This document shows, piece by piece, positions 23,250-31,874 of a stretch of DNA of 64,000 nucleotides. The DNA lies in contig NZ_JANUXN010000001.1 in assembly GCF_025699485.1 (NCBI RefSeq), positions 1 through 64,000 on the forward strand, given 5' to 3'. The position numbers were made by a program, and so were the translations under genes. This DNA comes from Thauera carbonicopians. GTDB lineage: Bacteria > Pseudomonadota > Gammaproteobacteria > Burkholderiales > Rhodocyclaceae. Under the pieces are notes generated by a model. The model was given only the letters and a program-made list of their open reading frames with translations, was not told the origin of the DNA and did not search any database. Each line of letters begins with the position of its first letter. Positions within the stretch are counted from its first letter, which is position 1.

Positions 23250-24119
23250 ATGAATCCACGGCTCGTCGGCGCACTCTGCGTGGCGCTTTCGGCAGCATCG
23301 TTCGGCGCGATGGCGATCTTCGCGCGCCAGGCCTACGCCGGCGGCGCAGACGTGACCGCCGTGCTGCTGCTGCGCTTCGTGATCGCGGCGGTGCTGCTGA
23401 CGGGGCTCATGCTGGCGACCGGGCGGCGCTGGCCGAGAGGACGCAGCCTGGCGCTGCTGCTGGCGATGGGCGGGCTGTGCTACGTCGGCCAGTCGATGAG
23501 CTTCTTCTCCGCGCTCAATCACGCTTCGGCCGGGCTGGTGGCCTTGCTGCTCTATCTCCACCCCTTTCTCGTCACCGTGTTCGGCGCCCTGATCCTGCGC
23601 CGGCCGCTCGGCGCCAGACGAATGCTCGCGGTGCTTGCCGCCTTGCTCGGTACGGCCCTGACGCTGGGCGGTGGCCTCACCGGCGAAGCGCTCGGCATCG
23701 TGCTGGGCGTGACGGCGGCGGTGATCTATTCGATCTACATCCTGGTCGGCGCCCATGCGCTGAGCCGGGAAGACCCGCTGGCGGCAGTCACGGTGGTGAT
23801 GATCGGTGCGGCGATCGTGTTCGCGGCACTGGCCGGCTGGCAGCAGCCGGCATTCCCGGCCACGGCGCCGGCCTGGACTGCGGTATTCGCGATCGCCATC
23901 GTGTGCACCGTGGTAGCGATGCTCGGCCTGTTCATCGGCATCCGCAACCTGGGGGCGGCCGATGCGGCGACCCTGTCGACGCTGGAGCCCGTGGTGACGA
24001 TCGTGCTGGCGGCGATCTTCCTGGGCGAGGCATTCACGCCGCTGCAGATCGTCGGCGGTGCGATCGTGCTGGCCGCCGTGGTCTGGCTGGCCCGGGCCGG
24101 CGGCCAGTTGCCGGCCTAG
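23250..24119 (+). CDS. EamA/DMT-superfamily transporter
   Basis: 289 residues with about ten hydrophobic helices arranged as two EamA repeats (residues 6-135 and 150-285). Drug/metabolite transporters of this type usually export amino acids, their analogues or other small metabolites; the substrate is unknown. The second repeat ends with the typical STLEPVVTIVLAAIFLGEAFTPLQIVGGAIVL segment (first part STLEPVVTIVLAAI). ATG 23250 begins directly before the first helix. Its stop codon sits inside a palindrome shared with the convergent carbonic anhydrase gene. Confidence 0.85.
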   Translation: MNPRLVGALCVALSAASFGAMAIFARQAYAGGADVTAVLLLRFVIAAVLLTGLMLATGRRWPRGRSLALLLAMGGLCYVGQSMSFFSALNHASAGLVALLLYLHPFLVTVFGALILRRPLGARRMLAVLAALLGTALTLGGGLTGEALGIVLGVTAAVIYSIYILVGAHALSREDPLAAVTVVMIGAAIVFAALAGWQQPAFPATAPAWTAVFAIAIVCTVVAMLGLFIGIRNLGAADAATLSTLEPVVTIVLAAIFLGEAFTPLQIVGGAIVLAAVVWLARAGGQLPA

Positions 24120-24125
24120 GCCGGC
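24110..24125. repeat. Perfect 16-bp palindrome over a stop codon
   Basis: GCCGGCCTAGGCCGGC is its own reverse complement and includes the TAG stop of the EamA gene, three bases before the end of the convergent carbonic anhydrase gene. It may act as a convergent-transcription boundary; no T-run is present. Confidence 0.45.
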
Positions 24126-24127
24126 GC

Positions 24128-24682
24128 TCAGGTGGACGGTTGCCCGAGTACCGTCGCCGGGTCGATTGCCCGCAGCTCGGTCTTGTAGCGAGCCGCATTG
24201 TCGACGTAGTGGCGGGCGTTCCACTTCAGGTGCTCGATCTCGGCATCGGAAAGCTGACGGATCACCCGGCCGGGCGAGCCGACGACCAGCGAGCGGTCGG
24301 GGATGGCCTTGCCTTCCGGGATCAGCGTGTTGGCGCCGATGATGCAGTGCTTGCCGATGACCGCCTTGTTGAGGATCACGGCATTGATGCCGATGAGGCT
24401 GCCGTCGCCGATCGAGCAGCCGTGCAGCATCGCCATGTGGCCGACGGTGACGTCCGCGCCGATGGTCAGCGGCACGCCGTCGTCGGTATGCAGCACCGAG
24501 CCGTCCTGGATGTTGCTGCCGTCGCCGATCCTGATCGGATCGTTGTCGCCGCGAATCACCACGTTGTACCAGATGCTGACGTCGCGACCGGCCTCCACCG
24601 CGCCGACCACGGTCGCATTGTGGGCGACCCAGGATCCTTCGCCGAAACGGGGCGTGCGATCGCCCAGGGCGTAGATGCTCAT
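24128..24682 (-). CDS. Gamma-carbonic anhydrase-like protein (YrdA/PaaY type)
   Basis: 184-residue left-handed beta-helix made of hexapeptide repeats. Zinc-ligand-type histidines occur in VLHTDDG and in VGHMAMLHGC, as in Cam/YrdA proteins. Family members are trimeric; some are active carbonic anhydrases, others act as thioesterases (PaaY), so the exact activity is open. The last ~40 residues form a helix. ATG at 24682; the gene is alone on this strand. Confidence 0.85.
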   Translation of the reverse strand: MSIYALGDRTPRFGEGSWVAHNATVVGAVEAGRDVSIWYNVVIRGDNDPIRIGDGSNIQDGSVLHTDDGVPLTIGADVTVGHMAMLHGCSIGDGSLIGINAVILNKAVIGKHCIIGANTLIPEGKAIPDRSLVVGSPGRVIRQLSDAEIEHLKWNARHYVDNAARYKTELRAIDPATVLGQPST

Positions 24683-24852
24683 GTGTGTTTTCTCGCTCTC
24701 TCTGGCTGCCGGCCGGTGCCGACGCTCGGGGGGCGCATCATAGCAAGCGCATCATGCGCTGCAAACCACTCCGGGGTCCGGCAATGTCCCTGATCCTGCG
24801 GGAAATTCCCCATCCGCTCCCCCGGCTGCCTTGGCGCTTTCCCCCGCTGCAG

Positions 24853-24861
24853 TGCTAGCAT
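24853..24861 (+). promoter_or_regulatory. Extended -10 promoter element for rlmJ
   Basis: TGCTAGCAT gives the extended -10 pattern TG-N-TANNAT 25 bases before the rlmJ ATG. No obvious -35 element, as is common for extended -10 promoters. Confidence 0.45.
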
Positions 24862-24885
24862 GCGAGTCGCAAACGGATATCCTTC

Positions 24886-25731
24886 ATGCTCAGTTACCGC
24901 CACGCCTTCCATGCCGGCAACCACGCCGACGTCCTTAAACATACCCTGCTGCTCGAACTGCTGTCCTATTTCAACCGCAAGGACAAGCCCTGGCATTACA
25001 TCGACACCCATGCGGGCGGCGGCTGCTACGCGCTCGACAGCGAGCAGGCCGGCAAGACCGCCGAGTACGTCGATGGCGTCGGCCGCATCTGGGACCGGAC
25101 GGACCTGCCCGAGCCATTGGCCGCCTACCGTGCGGCGCTGGCACAGTTCAACCCCCATGGGCGCCTGCTGTTCTATCCCGGTTCGCCTGCGCTGGCGATG
25201 ACGCTGGCGCGGCCGCAGGACCGTCTGCGCCTGTTCGAACTGCATCCGGCCGATTTCGACTCGCTGACGCGCACTTTCGCCACCGAGGCCGAACGCGTGC
25301 AGTGCCGCAAGGCGGACGGCTTCGGTGCGCTGAAGAGCCTGCTGCCGCCGCCTTCCCGCCGCGCCGTGGTGCTGATCGATCCGCCTTACGAAGTCAAGGA
25401 CGACTATCGCCATGTGGTCGATTGCATCAGGGATGCGATGCGGCGTTTCCCGACCGGTACTTACGCCGTGTGGTACCCGATGCTCGCACGTCCGGAAGCG
25501 CGCAGGCTGCCGGAGCGGCTGGCGGAGCTGGGTGCCGGTAGCTGGCTCGACGTCCGCCTGGCGGTACGCCGGCCGCCGCGCGAGGGCTTCGGCATGTTCG
25601 GCAGCGGCATGTTCATCGTCAATCCGCCCTGGGTATTGCCCGAACGGCTCGAATCGATGATGCCTTGGCTGGTGGAGGCGCTGGGCGTCGACGATGGTGC
25701 CGGCTTCGACCTGGAGCACCGCATCGAATGA
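24886..25731 (+). CDS. rlmJ: 23S rRNA (adenine2030-N6)-methyltransferase RlmJ
   Basis: 281 residues. N-terminal LSYRHAFHAGNHADVLKH is the family signature; the SAM-binding region THAGGG and the catalytic motif DPPYE of N6-adenine methyltransferases follow. It methylates A2030 of 23S rRNA, a modification that is not essential. The C-terminal part contains GFGMFGSGMFIVNPPW. The stop codon overlaps the start of the next gene (ATGA), so the MazG-like enzyme is translationally coupled. Confidence 0.93.
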   Translation: MLSYRHAFHAGNHADVLKHTLLLELLSYFNRKDKPWHYIDTHAGGGCYALDSEQAGKTAEYVDGVGRIWDRTDLPEPLAAYRAALAQFNPHGRLLFYPGSPALAMTLARPQDRLRLFELHPADFDSLTRTFATEAERVQCRKADGFGALKSLLPPPSRRAVVLIDPPYEVKDDYRHVVDCIRDAMRRFPTGTYAVWYPMLARPEARRLPERLAELGAGSWLDVRLAVRRPPREGFGMFGSGMFIVNPPWVLPERLESMMPWLVEALGVDDGAGFDLEHRIE

Positions 25732-26093
25732 AACCGGAACAAACGGGGGATCGGCTCGACGGCCTGCGCGATGGCTTGCGCCGCTTCGCCGCCGAGCGCG
25801 ACTGGAACCAGTTCCATACGCCCAAGAATCTCGCGATGGCGCTGGCCGGCGAGGCCGGCGAGGTCATCGAACATTTCCAGTGGCTGACCTCCGAGCAGTC
25901 CGCCAAGCTGGATGCTGCATCGCGCAATGCAGTGGCGGAAGAACTGGCCGACGTGCTGCTCTATCTCGTCCGCCTGGCCGACGTGCTGGACATCGATCTG
26001 GTGGAGGCCTCGGTGCGCAAGATGGCGATCAATGGCAGGCGCTATCCCGCCGACAAGGCCAGAGGGCGGGCCGACAAGTACGATCGCTTGTAA
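25728..26093 (+). CDS. MazG-like nucleotide pyrophosphohydrolase
   Basis: 121 residues, all-alpha NTP pyrophosphatase. The metal-binding EXXE and EXXD motifs are visible in EAGEVIEHFQWL and EELADVLLYLVRLAD. This short single-domain form resembles the RS21-C6/dCTPase-type house-cleaning enzymes that remove non-canonical dNTPs. Start overlaps the rlmJ stop by ATGA. Substrate preference cannot be read from sequence. Confidence 0.87.
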   Translation: MKPEQTGDRLDGLRDGLRRFAAERDWNQFHTPKNLAMALAGEAGEVIEHFQWLTSEQSAKLDAASRNAVAEELADVLLYLVRLADVLDIDLVEASVRKMAINGRRYPADKARGRADKYDRL

Positions 26094-26222
26094 AGACTTG
26101 CGCTGGCGGTGTTGCACCGATGCTGCGCCGCAGCGTGATCGGCGGTGGAGGGACTCACGAGGAGTTTGGGCGCTTGTCGATTTTCTGAAACAATGGCGCC
26201 TTTCCATTTCGGATCACTTGGC

Positions 26223-27806
26223 GTGGACCTGAAACACATCAGCGAAATTGAACGAGCAACGCATCGTGGCCGGGGAGAAGTGCTTCGTCTCGGCATCGGC
26301 CTGCTCTTCATCGTCGGCGTCATGTTCTATGCCGCGATGCGCGGCGGTGGCGGCGACGGCAGCCTGATTCTCGTCATGGCAGCCATGGTCGGCGGCTACA
26401 TGGCGATGAACATCGGCGCCAATGACGTCGCCAACAACGTCGGCCCGGCCGTCGGTTCGAAGGCGATGAGCCTGGCCGGAGCGCTGGTCATCGCCGCCAT
26501 CTTCGAGGCGGCCGGCGCGCTGATTGCCGGCGGCGAAGTCGTCGGCACCATCCGCAGCGGCATCATCGACCCCGAACTGATCACCGATTCCGACACTTTC
26601 GTCTGGATCATGCTGGCGGCGCTGCTGGCCGGCGCATTGTGGCTGAACATCGCCACCGCGGTCGGCGCACCGGTGTCGACGACGCACTCGATCGTCGGCG
26701 CCGTGCTCGGCGCCGGCATCGCCGCCGAAGGCACGGACATCGTCGCCTGGTCGACGATGGGCAACATCGTTGCCAGCTGGGTGGTGTCGCCGGTGCTCGG
26801 CGGCGTGTTCGCCGCCGCCTTCCTGTACCTGGTCAAGCGCAGCATCACCTATCAGACCGACATGGCGGCGGCGGCGCGCAGAACGGTGCCGATGCTGGTC
26901 GGCCTGATGGCCTGGACTTTCGGCACCTACCTGATCCTGAAGGGCCTGAACCGCGTGTGGTCGGTCGGCTTCGGCGAGGCGGTGGTCTATGGCCTGTTGA
27001 TTGCGGTGCCGATCTTCCTGCTGACCAAGCGCTCGATGAACGGGCGCGGCATGCAGCTCGCCAACACCAAGCAGAGCGTCAACCGCCTGTTCACCGTGCC
27101 GCTGATCTCGGCCGCGGCGCTGCTGAGCTTCGCCCACGGTTCCAACGACGTGTCGAACGCGGTCGGCCCGCTTGCCGCGATCGTCGATGTCATCACCAGC
27201 GACGGCGTGATGCACAAGTCGGCGCCGATCCCGACCTGGGTGATGATGGTGGGCGCGCTCGGCATCGCGCTCGGCCTGGCGCTGTTCGGACCGAAGCTGA
27301 TCCGCACCGTCGGCAGCGAGATCACCGAACTGGACCAGATGCGCGCCTACTGTATCGCCATGGCGGCGACGCTGACCGTGATCGTCGCCAGCCAGTTCGG
27401 CCTGCCGGTCAGCTCGACGCACATCGCCGTTGGCGGCGTGCTCGGCGTCGGCTTCCTGCGCGAGTACCTGAAGAGCAACTACGACCGCATGCTGGAAGAG
27501 ATCAAGGCCCACCACCCGGAAGGCGATCTGGCGGCGATCGAGGCCTTCGTCGCCCGCTTCGAGAAAGCCTCGATCGAGGAGAAGGGCGAGATGCTGCGCG
27601 ACCTCAAGCAGCGCTCGAAGAAGGCCGAAGACCCGGCGCACTTCTCCAAGGTCGAGCGCAAGGGCTTGCGCAAGGTTTACCGCCGCGAACTGGTGAAGCG
27701 CTCGCAACTGATGCGGATCGCCGCAGCCTGGATCATCACGGTGCCGGCGTCGGCGCTGATGGCGGCGATGCTGTTCTTCATGATCCGCGGCATGATGCTG
27801 CCGTGA
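26223..27806 (+). CDS. Inorganic phosphate transporter, Pit family
   Basis: About 527 residues, 10-12 membrane helices. The two inverted-repeat signatures of PiT carriers are present: GANDVANNVGPAVGSKA near residue 62 and GSNDVSNAVGPLAAI near 300; both are followed by the SSTH-type motif (APVSTTHSIVG, PVSSTHIAVGG). A long hydrophilic insert precedes the last helix. The call is low-affinity, proton- or cation-coupled phosphate uptake. The start is uncertain: GTG 26223 gives the family-like DLKHISEIERATHR; ATG 26193 would add ten residues with no clear ribosome site. Confidence 0.9.
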   Translation: MDLKHISEIERATHRGRGEVLRLGIGLLFIVGVMFYAAMRGGGGDGSLILVMAAMVGGYMAMNIGANDVANNVGPAVGSKAMSLAGALVIAAIFEAAGALIAGGEVVGTIRSGIIDPELITDSDTFVWIMLAALLAGALWLNIATAVGAPVSTTHSIVGAVLGAGIAAEGTDIVAWSTMGNIVASWVVSPVLGGVFAAAFLYLVKRSITYQTDMAAAARRTVPMLVGLMAWTFGTYLILKGLNRVWSVGFGEAVVYGLLIAVPIFLLTKRSMNGRGMQLANTKQSVNRLFTVPLISAAALLSFAHGSNDVSNAVGPLAAIVDVITSDGVMHKSAPIPTWVMMVGALGIALGLALFGPKLIRTVGSEITELDQMRAYCIAMAATLTVIVASQFGLPVSSTHIAVGGVLGVGFLREYLKSNYDRMLEEIKAHHPEGDLAAIEAFVARFEKASIEEKGEMLRDLKQRSKKAEDPAHFSKVERKGLRKVYRRELVKRSQLMRIAAAWIITVPASALMAAMLFFMIRGMMLP

Positions 27807-27825
27807 CCACGGCCACCTGCGCCAG

Positions 27826-28155
27826 ATGAGCTTTGTCGAACTGATGACGGTGCTGGGGCTGGGCGGCATCGTCTGGTTCTGGTTCGACAGCCTGAAGGCG
27901 CGCGAGGCCGGGCTGGAGGCTGCACGGCGCGCCTGCCTGCGCGAGGGGCTGCAGTTTCTCGATGAGACCGTCGTCGGCCACGGCATCAGGCTCGCACGCA
28001 ACGACGAAGGACATGTGGTGCTGCGCCGCGGCTTCGATTTCGAGTATTCGCTGTCGGGCGACGACCGCTATCGCGGCGCGGTGGTCATCGAAGGGCGCGA
28101 GGTCGTGCTGGTCGATACCGCGCAGCACCGCATCCGCGTGCTGCACCCGCACTGA
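27826..28155 (+). CDS. DUF3301 family protein
   Basis: 109 residues with one N-terminal hydrophobic helix (about 5-20, LMTVLGLGGIVWFWF), then a charged helix (LKAREAGLEAARRACLREG, residues 23-42) and a beta-rich tail. This matches DUF3301, a small proteobacterial inner-membrane family of unknown function. It starts 19 bases after the phosphate transporter and could be co-transcribed; no functional link is known. Confidence 0.78.
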   Translation: MSFVELMTVLGLGGIVWFWFDSLKAREAGLEAARRACLREGLQFLDETVVGHGIRLARNDEGHVVLRRGFDFEYSLSGDDRYRGAVVIEGREVVLVDTAQHRIRVLHPH

Positions 28156-28161
28156 TGCCGT

Positions 28162-28800
28162 CTAGCCCGAGATCGCGCGCAGGAACTCGCTGCGGGCCTG
28201 GGGCGAACGTTCGAATTCCCCGCTGAAAGCCTGGGTGACGACGCGTTCGTCGCCGCGCCGGTCCTCGCCCAGCAGCAGGCAGAGCTGCTCGGCTTCGATC
28301 ACGCAAGCCGCACCTGCCGCCTTGCCGTGCCGCAGCAGCGCGTCGGCGATGTCGCGCGTCATCCATTCCTGGTAGGTGAAGCGGTGGCCGATCGCGTCCA
28401 CCAGGCGGGCGATGCGGCCGAAGCCGTGCAGGCGCCCGTCGGGGATGTAGGCGACGTGGGCGACACCGCGGAAGGGCACGAGGTGGTGCGGGCAGACGCC
28501 ATGGACGGCGATGCCGCGCACCACGACCATGTCGCGGCGTTCGTCGGCGAAGCCTTCGCCCAGCACTTCGGCCGGATCCAGCTCGTAGCCGCCGAGCAGG
28601 CGCCGCTGCCACAGTTCGCGCACGCGCTGCGCGGTGCGGCCGGTATGGGAGGAATGCGGATCGATGCCGCAGGCGCGCAGCAGGTCGTCGATCGCGCGTT
28701 CGAAGGCGGGGGCGTCGAAGGCGCCGCTCCGTGCGATGCCGATGGTGTCGGGCGGTGCCGGGGAGGGCGCTTCATGCGCGTCATGGTCGTGTGGGTGCAT
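28162..28800 (-). CDS. folE: GTP cyclohydrolase I-like protein (divergent FolE)
   Basis: 212 residues. FolE opens GTP to 7,8-dihydroneopterin triphosphate, the first step to folate. The zinc ligands are kept (Cys103 and His106 in CPHH, Cys174) and the YQE guanine-binding Glu region is present. However, the catalytic His that normally lies two residues before the last Cys (His179 of E. coli) is Gln172, and the RG that follows is replaced (LLLGEDRRG). The protein may therefore be an altered or repurposed FolE. Start MHPHD has GGAAGG upstream; the His/Asp-rich first ten residues are unusual. Third of three same-strand genes after fabI and a kinase-like gene. Confidence 0.78.
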   Translation of the reverse strand: MHPHDHDAHEAPSPAPPDTIGIARSGAFDAPAFERAIDDLLRACGIDPHSSHTGRTAQRVRELWQRRLLGGYELDPAEVLGEGFADERRDMVVVRGIAVHGVCPHHLVPFRGVAHVAYIPDGRLHGFGRIARLVDAIGHRFTYQEWMTRDIADALLRHGKAAGAACVIEAEQLCLLLGEDRRGDERVVTQAFSGEFERSPQARSEFLRAISG

Positions 28801-28886
28801 CAGGCCTTCCATGCGTATCGCGGCTGGTGGGCAGGCCATGATACGCGGATCGCCCGCCAGCGTCGCCGCGGCAGCCTGGAGAGGGC

Positions 28887-29489
28887 TCAGGCGATGAAGA
28901 CCGGGTCCGAGAACACCAGTGTGCCGTCCTTGCGCATCATCAGGTTGTTGGCGTTCAGGATGTCGGGCAGGACCTGGTATTCCTCGACGAAGTCCGACAA
29001 GGCCTTGAGTGCCTTGTCGAGCTTGTTGCTGGCGAAGGGGTTCAGCGTCATGTCGTACAGCGCGATCCGGCCCATGTCGGTGCCGAGCTTGCTCCATTGC
29101 TGGCAGGCCGACCAGTAGGTGTCGATCAGCCGCAGCGCCAGCGCTGCCGCGGGGGAGCCTTCGGCCAGCGGATAGAGCTTTTCCATCTCGATCAGATGCA
29201 GCGGATAGCCGGACTGCGCACGGCCGATGACGCCGTGGTCGGCATGGATGACGGGGAAATGCTCGCCGCGCGGACGATCGTCGGCGGTGTAGAGGAAGTA
29301 GTCGGCGGGCGAGCTGACGATCTTGTAGACCCGCTCGCCATCGCCCTTGTCGAGCACGATCGAATATTCGCCACGGCCGATTTCCTCCTTGCCGTCGAGC
29401 AGCGGATGCGCCGGCACGGGGTCCGGCAGCACGACGCTGGTTCGCCCGAGCTGGGCCCGGGCCGAGGCGATGTCGATCGTGGCGATCAT
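28887..29489 (-). CDS. Uncharacterised protein kinase-like protein
   Basis: 200 residues, soluble. I do not recognise a named family. It shows a glycine-rich loop IGRGEYSIVL (residues 37-46) followed by VYKI with Lys56, as in the ATP site of protein kinases, and near the C-terminus DILNANN (Asp176, Asn181/182) and SDPVF (Asp195), positioned like the catalytic loop and the metal-binding DFG segment. The C-lobe is much shorter than in classical kinases and ends right after SDP. GGAG precedes the ATG. It begins 15 bases after fabI and ends 86 bases before folE, all on one strand. A small atypical kinase or a pseudokinase is possible. Confidence 0.6.
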   Translation of the reverse strand: MIATIDIASARAQLGRTSVVLPDPVPAHPLLDGKEEIGRGEYSIVLDKGDGERVYKIVSSPADYFLYTADDRPRGEHFPVIHADHGVIGRAQSGYPLHLIEMEKLYPLAEGSPAAALALRLIDTYWSACQQWSKLGTDMGRIALYDMTLNPFASNKLDKALKALSDFVEEYQVLPDILNANNLMMRKDGTLVFSDPVFIA

Positions 29490-29504
29490 GGCGATGCTCC
29501 GTGC

Positions 29505-30284
29505 TTACGCCATGATGTTATACCCGGCATCGACGAAATGCACTCCGCCGCTGACCAGCCGGCCGGCGTCGGACACCAGGAAGGCGGTCAGCGCGCCGAT
29601 GTCCTCGGGCGTGACCAGCGCATGCATCGGCGAGCGCTCGACCGCGGCGGCCATCAGGCCGTCGAAGCCGGCGATGCCCGAGGCGGCGCGGGTCATCAGC
29701 GGGCCGGGCGACACGGCATTCACGCGGATGTTCTTGGCGCCGAGTTCGGCCGCCATGTAGCGGGTGGCGGCCTCGAGCGCGGCCTTGCACAAGCCCATCA
29801 CGCCGTAGTTGGGGATGACCTTTTCCGAGCCCAGGTAGGTCATCGTCACCAGTGCGCCGCCGCCGGCCTTCTCGAGCAGCGGCTCGGCCTTCTTGGCCAG
29901 GCGGACGAAGGAGTGGGTCGACACGTCCATCGCCAGCGCGAAACCGTCGGCCGAAGTGTCGACCACGCGGCCGTGCAGGTCGTCGCGCTTGGCGAAAGCC
30001 ATGCTGTGCACGGCGAAGTCGAGCTTGCCGTGGCGGGCCTCGATTTCGGCGAAGGCGGCATCCATGGTCTCAGGGTTGGTGACGTCGAGCAGGAACACGT
30101 CCTCGACGCCGAGGCGGTGGATCACCGGCTCGATGAAGGCGCGGGTCTTTTCGTTCTGGTAGGTGATGATCAGCTTGGCGCCGGCCTGGGCGCAGGCTTC
30201 GGCCACGCCGGTGGAGATGGATTTTTCGTTGGCGATGCCGGTGATCAGGCCGACCTTGCCTTCCAGATTGATGATGGGCGTCAT
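29505..30284 (-). CDS. fabI: Enoyl-[acyl-carrier-protein] reductase FabI (NADH)
   Basis: 259-residue short-chain dehydrogenase fold. NAD-binding segment GLITGIANEKSIS (FabI-type rather than the GXXXGXG of other SDRs), SMAFAKRDDL, and the catalytic Tyr-X6-Lys in YGVMGLCK after TYLGSEKVIPN. It performs the last reduction in each fatty-acid elongation cycle and is the usual target of triclosan and isoniazid-type inhibitors. AGGAC lies upstream of the ATG. First gene of a same-strand run with the kinase-like and folE-like genes. Confidence 0.96.
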   Translation of the reverse strand: MTPIINLEGKVGLITGIANEKSISTGVAEACAQAGAKLIITYQNEKTRAFIEPVIHRLGVEDVFLLDVTNPETMDAAFAEIEARHGKLDFAVHSMAFAKRDDLHGRVVDTSADGFALAMDVSTHSFVRLAKKAEPLLEKAGGGALVTMTYLGSEKVIPNYGVMGLCKAALEAATRYMAAELGAKNIRVNAVSPGPLMTRAASGIAGFDGLMAAAVERSPMHALVTPEDIGALTAFLVSDAGRLVSGGVHFVDAGYNIMA

Positions 30285-30471
30285 GCTGTAGTCCTCGCAG
30301 TTAAAAGGGTTTTTGTGCGCTGCAAAATCAATATGCCGCAGCGATGCGGCGATTTTCTTTCAATGATTCGTGACGAAAGCGGCAGGTGCCGGTGCCTTGG
30401 ATTGGAGTATATTCTGCATTGCAGCAATCCAGAACCGTAGCCATGCGCCCAAATGGCAGAGAGAGTGCAAC

Positions 30472-30999
30472 ATGACACGCAATACATACATCTTCATGGA
30501 CTTCGACGGCGTCACCCACCCTTGGGGCGAAGTCGAGGACTTCCGCTGCCTGCCGCTGATCGAGGCGGTGCTGCGGGAGTTCGAAGAGGCGCGCGTGGTC
30601 ATCGCCTCGGACTGGCGCATGCTGTTCTCGATGCAGAAGCTGGTGGCCCGTTTCGCCGAGGACATCCGTCCCCGCATCGCCGGTGCCACGCCGCACATGC
30701 TGCCCAAGCACGGTGCCGAGCTGCATGGCCTGCGCGAGCGCGAAGCGATGCTGTGGCTCGCCCAGCACGAGGCGGATCATCGCAGTGCCGCGTGGTGCGC
30801 GCTGGACGATGCGCCGGGCAACTGGATGACCCGCTCGCGCCTGTTGCTGACCGATTTCAAGCGTGGTTTCACCGACGAGGACGCCGCGGCGCTGCATCGC
30901 ATGCTGCGGAACTTCCGCGACGGGACCGCCGAGAGTGTCGGTTTTCGCGCTGGCGCCGCTGCGCCGGCGTCGTTGTGGGCGGCGCGCAGCATCGCCTGA
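30472..30999 (+). CDS. HAD-like phosphatase domain protein (SAK-associated HAD type)
   Basis: 175 residues. HAD motif I is FMDFDGVTHP, motif II-like is IASDWR, and an acidic motif III/IV-like WCALDDAPGNW occurs near residue 105. The layout resembles the small HAD family first noted with Swiss-army-knife RNA repair proteins (HAD_SAK_2), which is common as a stand-alone gene. Substrate unknown. ATG 30472 has GAGAG upstream. The gene is divergent from fabI; the 187-base space between them probably holds both promoters. Confidence 0.75.
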   Translation: MTRNTYIFMDFDGVTHPWGEVEDFRCLPLIEAVLREFEEARVVIASDWRMLFSMQKLVARFAEDIRPRIAGATPHMLPKHGAELHGLREREAMLWLAQHEADHRSAAWCALDDAPGNWMTRSRLLLTDFKRGFTDEDAAALHRMLRNFRDGTAESVGFRAGAAAPASLWAARSIA

Positions 31000-31100
31000 G
31001 CGTCGCCGCGGGTCCCTGCGGCCCGCACGCAGGCGGTCCGATTTGATTCGAGCGGTATCGCTGTGCACAATGGGCGCCCATTTCTGCCGACGGTGGCCCC

Positions 31101-31874
31101 ATGAGCGCGAACGATGACGCGATTCCTCCCGACCCTCTCGCTGTCGATGCCGACAGCGGCGTCCAGCGCCAGGCCGCGCAGATGGCGCAGGAGGCCTTTG
31201 CCCGCGTGTTCCGCCTCAGCGTCGGCGAAAGCGATGAAGTCCGCCTGAAAGGCGTCGCCCAGCTGCAGCGCGAACTGGATGACTGGGCCTGTGCCGGCGA
31301 TGGCGACGAGGCCCGCGCCTTGCGGCTGGCTCTGCTGCTGTCCGGCATGGACCAGTGGGGCGTGGCCTGGAGCCAGGCTTTCGGCCTGGTGTCCATCCCC
31401 GGCCTGACCGAACTCATCGGCAGCCTGCGGACCGGGCTCGGAGTCGAGGATGAGGCGCGTTTCCTGCGCCAGTTCGAGGCCATCGGCCAGGCCGAGGAGA
31501 ACGCCATCGACTTCAAGGTCGAACTGCGGCGAGGCATTCACCTTGCGCTATGGCATTCGTCCATCGCCACCGAGGACCGCGACGAGGCCTTGCGCCTTGC
31601 CGCGCAGCTCGGCGGCCGCCTGCTCGGCCTGATGACGCGCGAGATGCCGCTGGCCGGCTGGCGGCTGGTGGCCGATACGCTGGCCTTCATCCAGATCCGC
31701 TGCCTGGCCGACGGCCTCGCCGCCGAAGGTGCGGGACAGGAAGCCACCCAGGCCTTGTTCGGCGCGCTGGCGCGCGAGCTGCCGCAGGAGCAGCGCGACC
31801 GAGTGATGGCGCATGCCGCGCGTGCCGTCATCGCCTGGCAGCAGGCCAGCCGCCCACCGGAGCAGATGCACTGA
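31101..31874 (+). CDS. Hypothetical protein upstream of yaeQ
   Basis: 257 residues, soluble, strongly helical and rich in Ala, Leu and Glu; no signal peptide, membrane segment or catalytic motif that I recognise. The middle part (about 60-190) has alternating amphipathic helices. Its stop overlaps the start of the YaeQ gene (TGATG), so the two are translationally coupled and probably share a process. I cannot assign a function. Confidence 0.7.
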   Translation: MSANDDAIPPDPLAVDADSGVQRQAAQMAQEAFARVFRLSVGESDEVRLKGVAQLQRELDDWACAGDGDEARALRLALLLSGMDQWGVAWSQAFGLVSIPGLTELIGSLRTGLGVEDEARFLRQFEAIGQAEENAIDFKVELRRGIHLALWHSSIATEDRDEALRLAAQLGGRLLGLMTREMPLAGWRLVADTLAFIQIRCLADGLAAEGAGQEATQALFGALARELPQEQRDRVMAHAARAVIAWQQASRPPEQMH

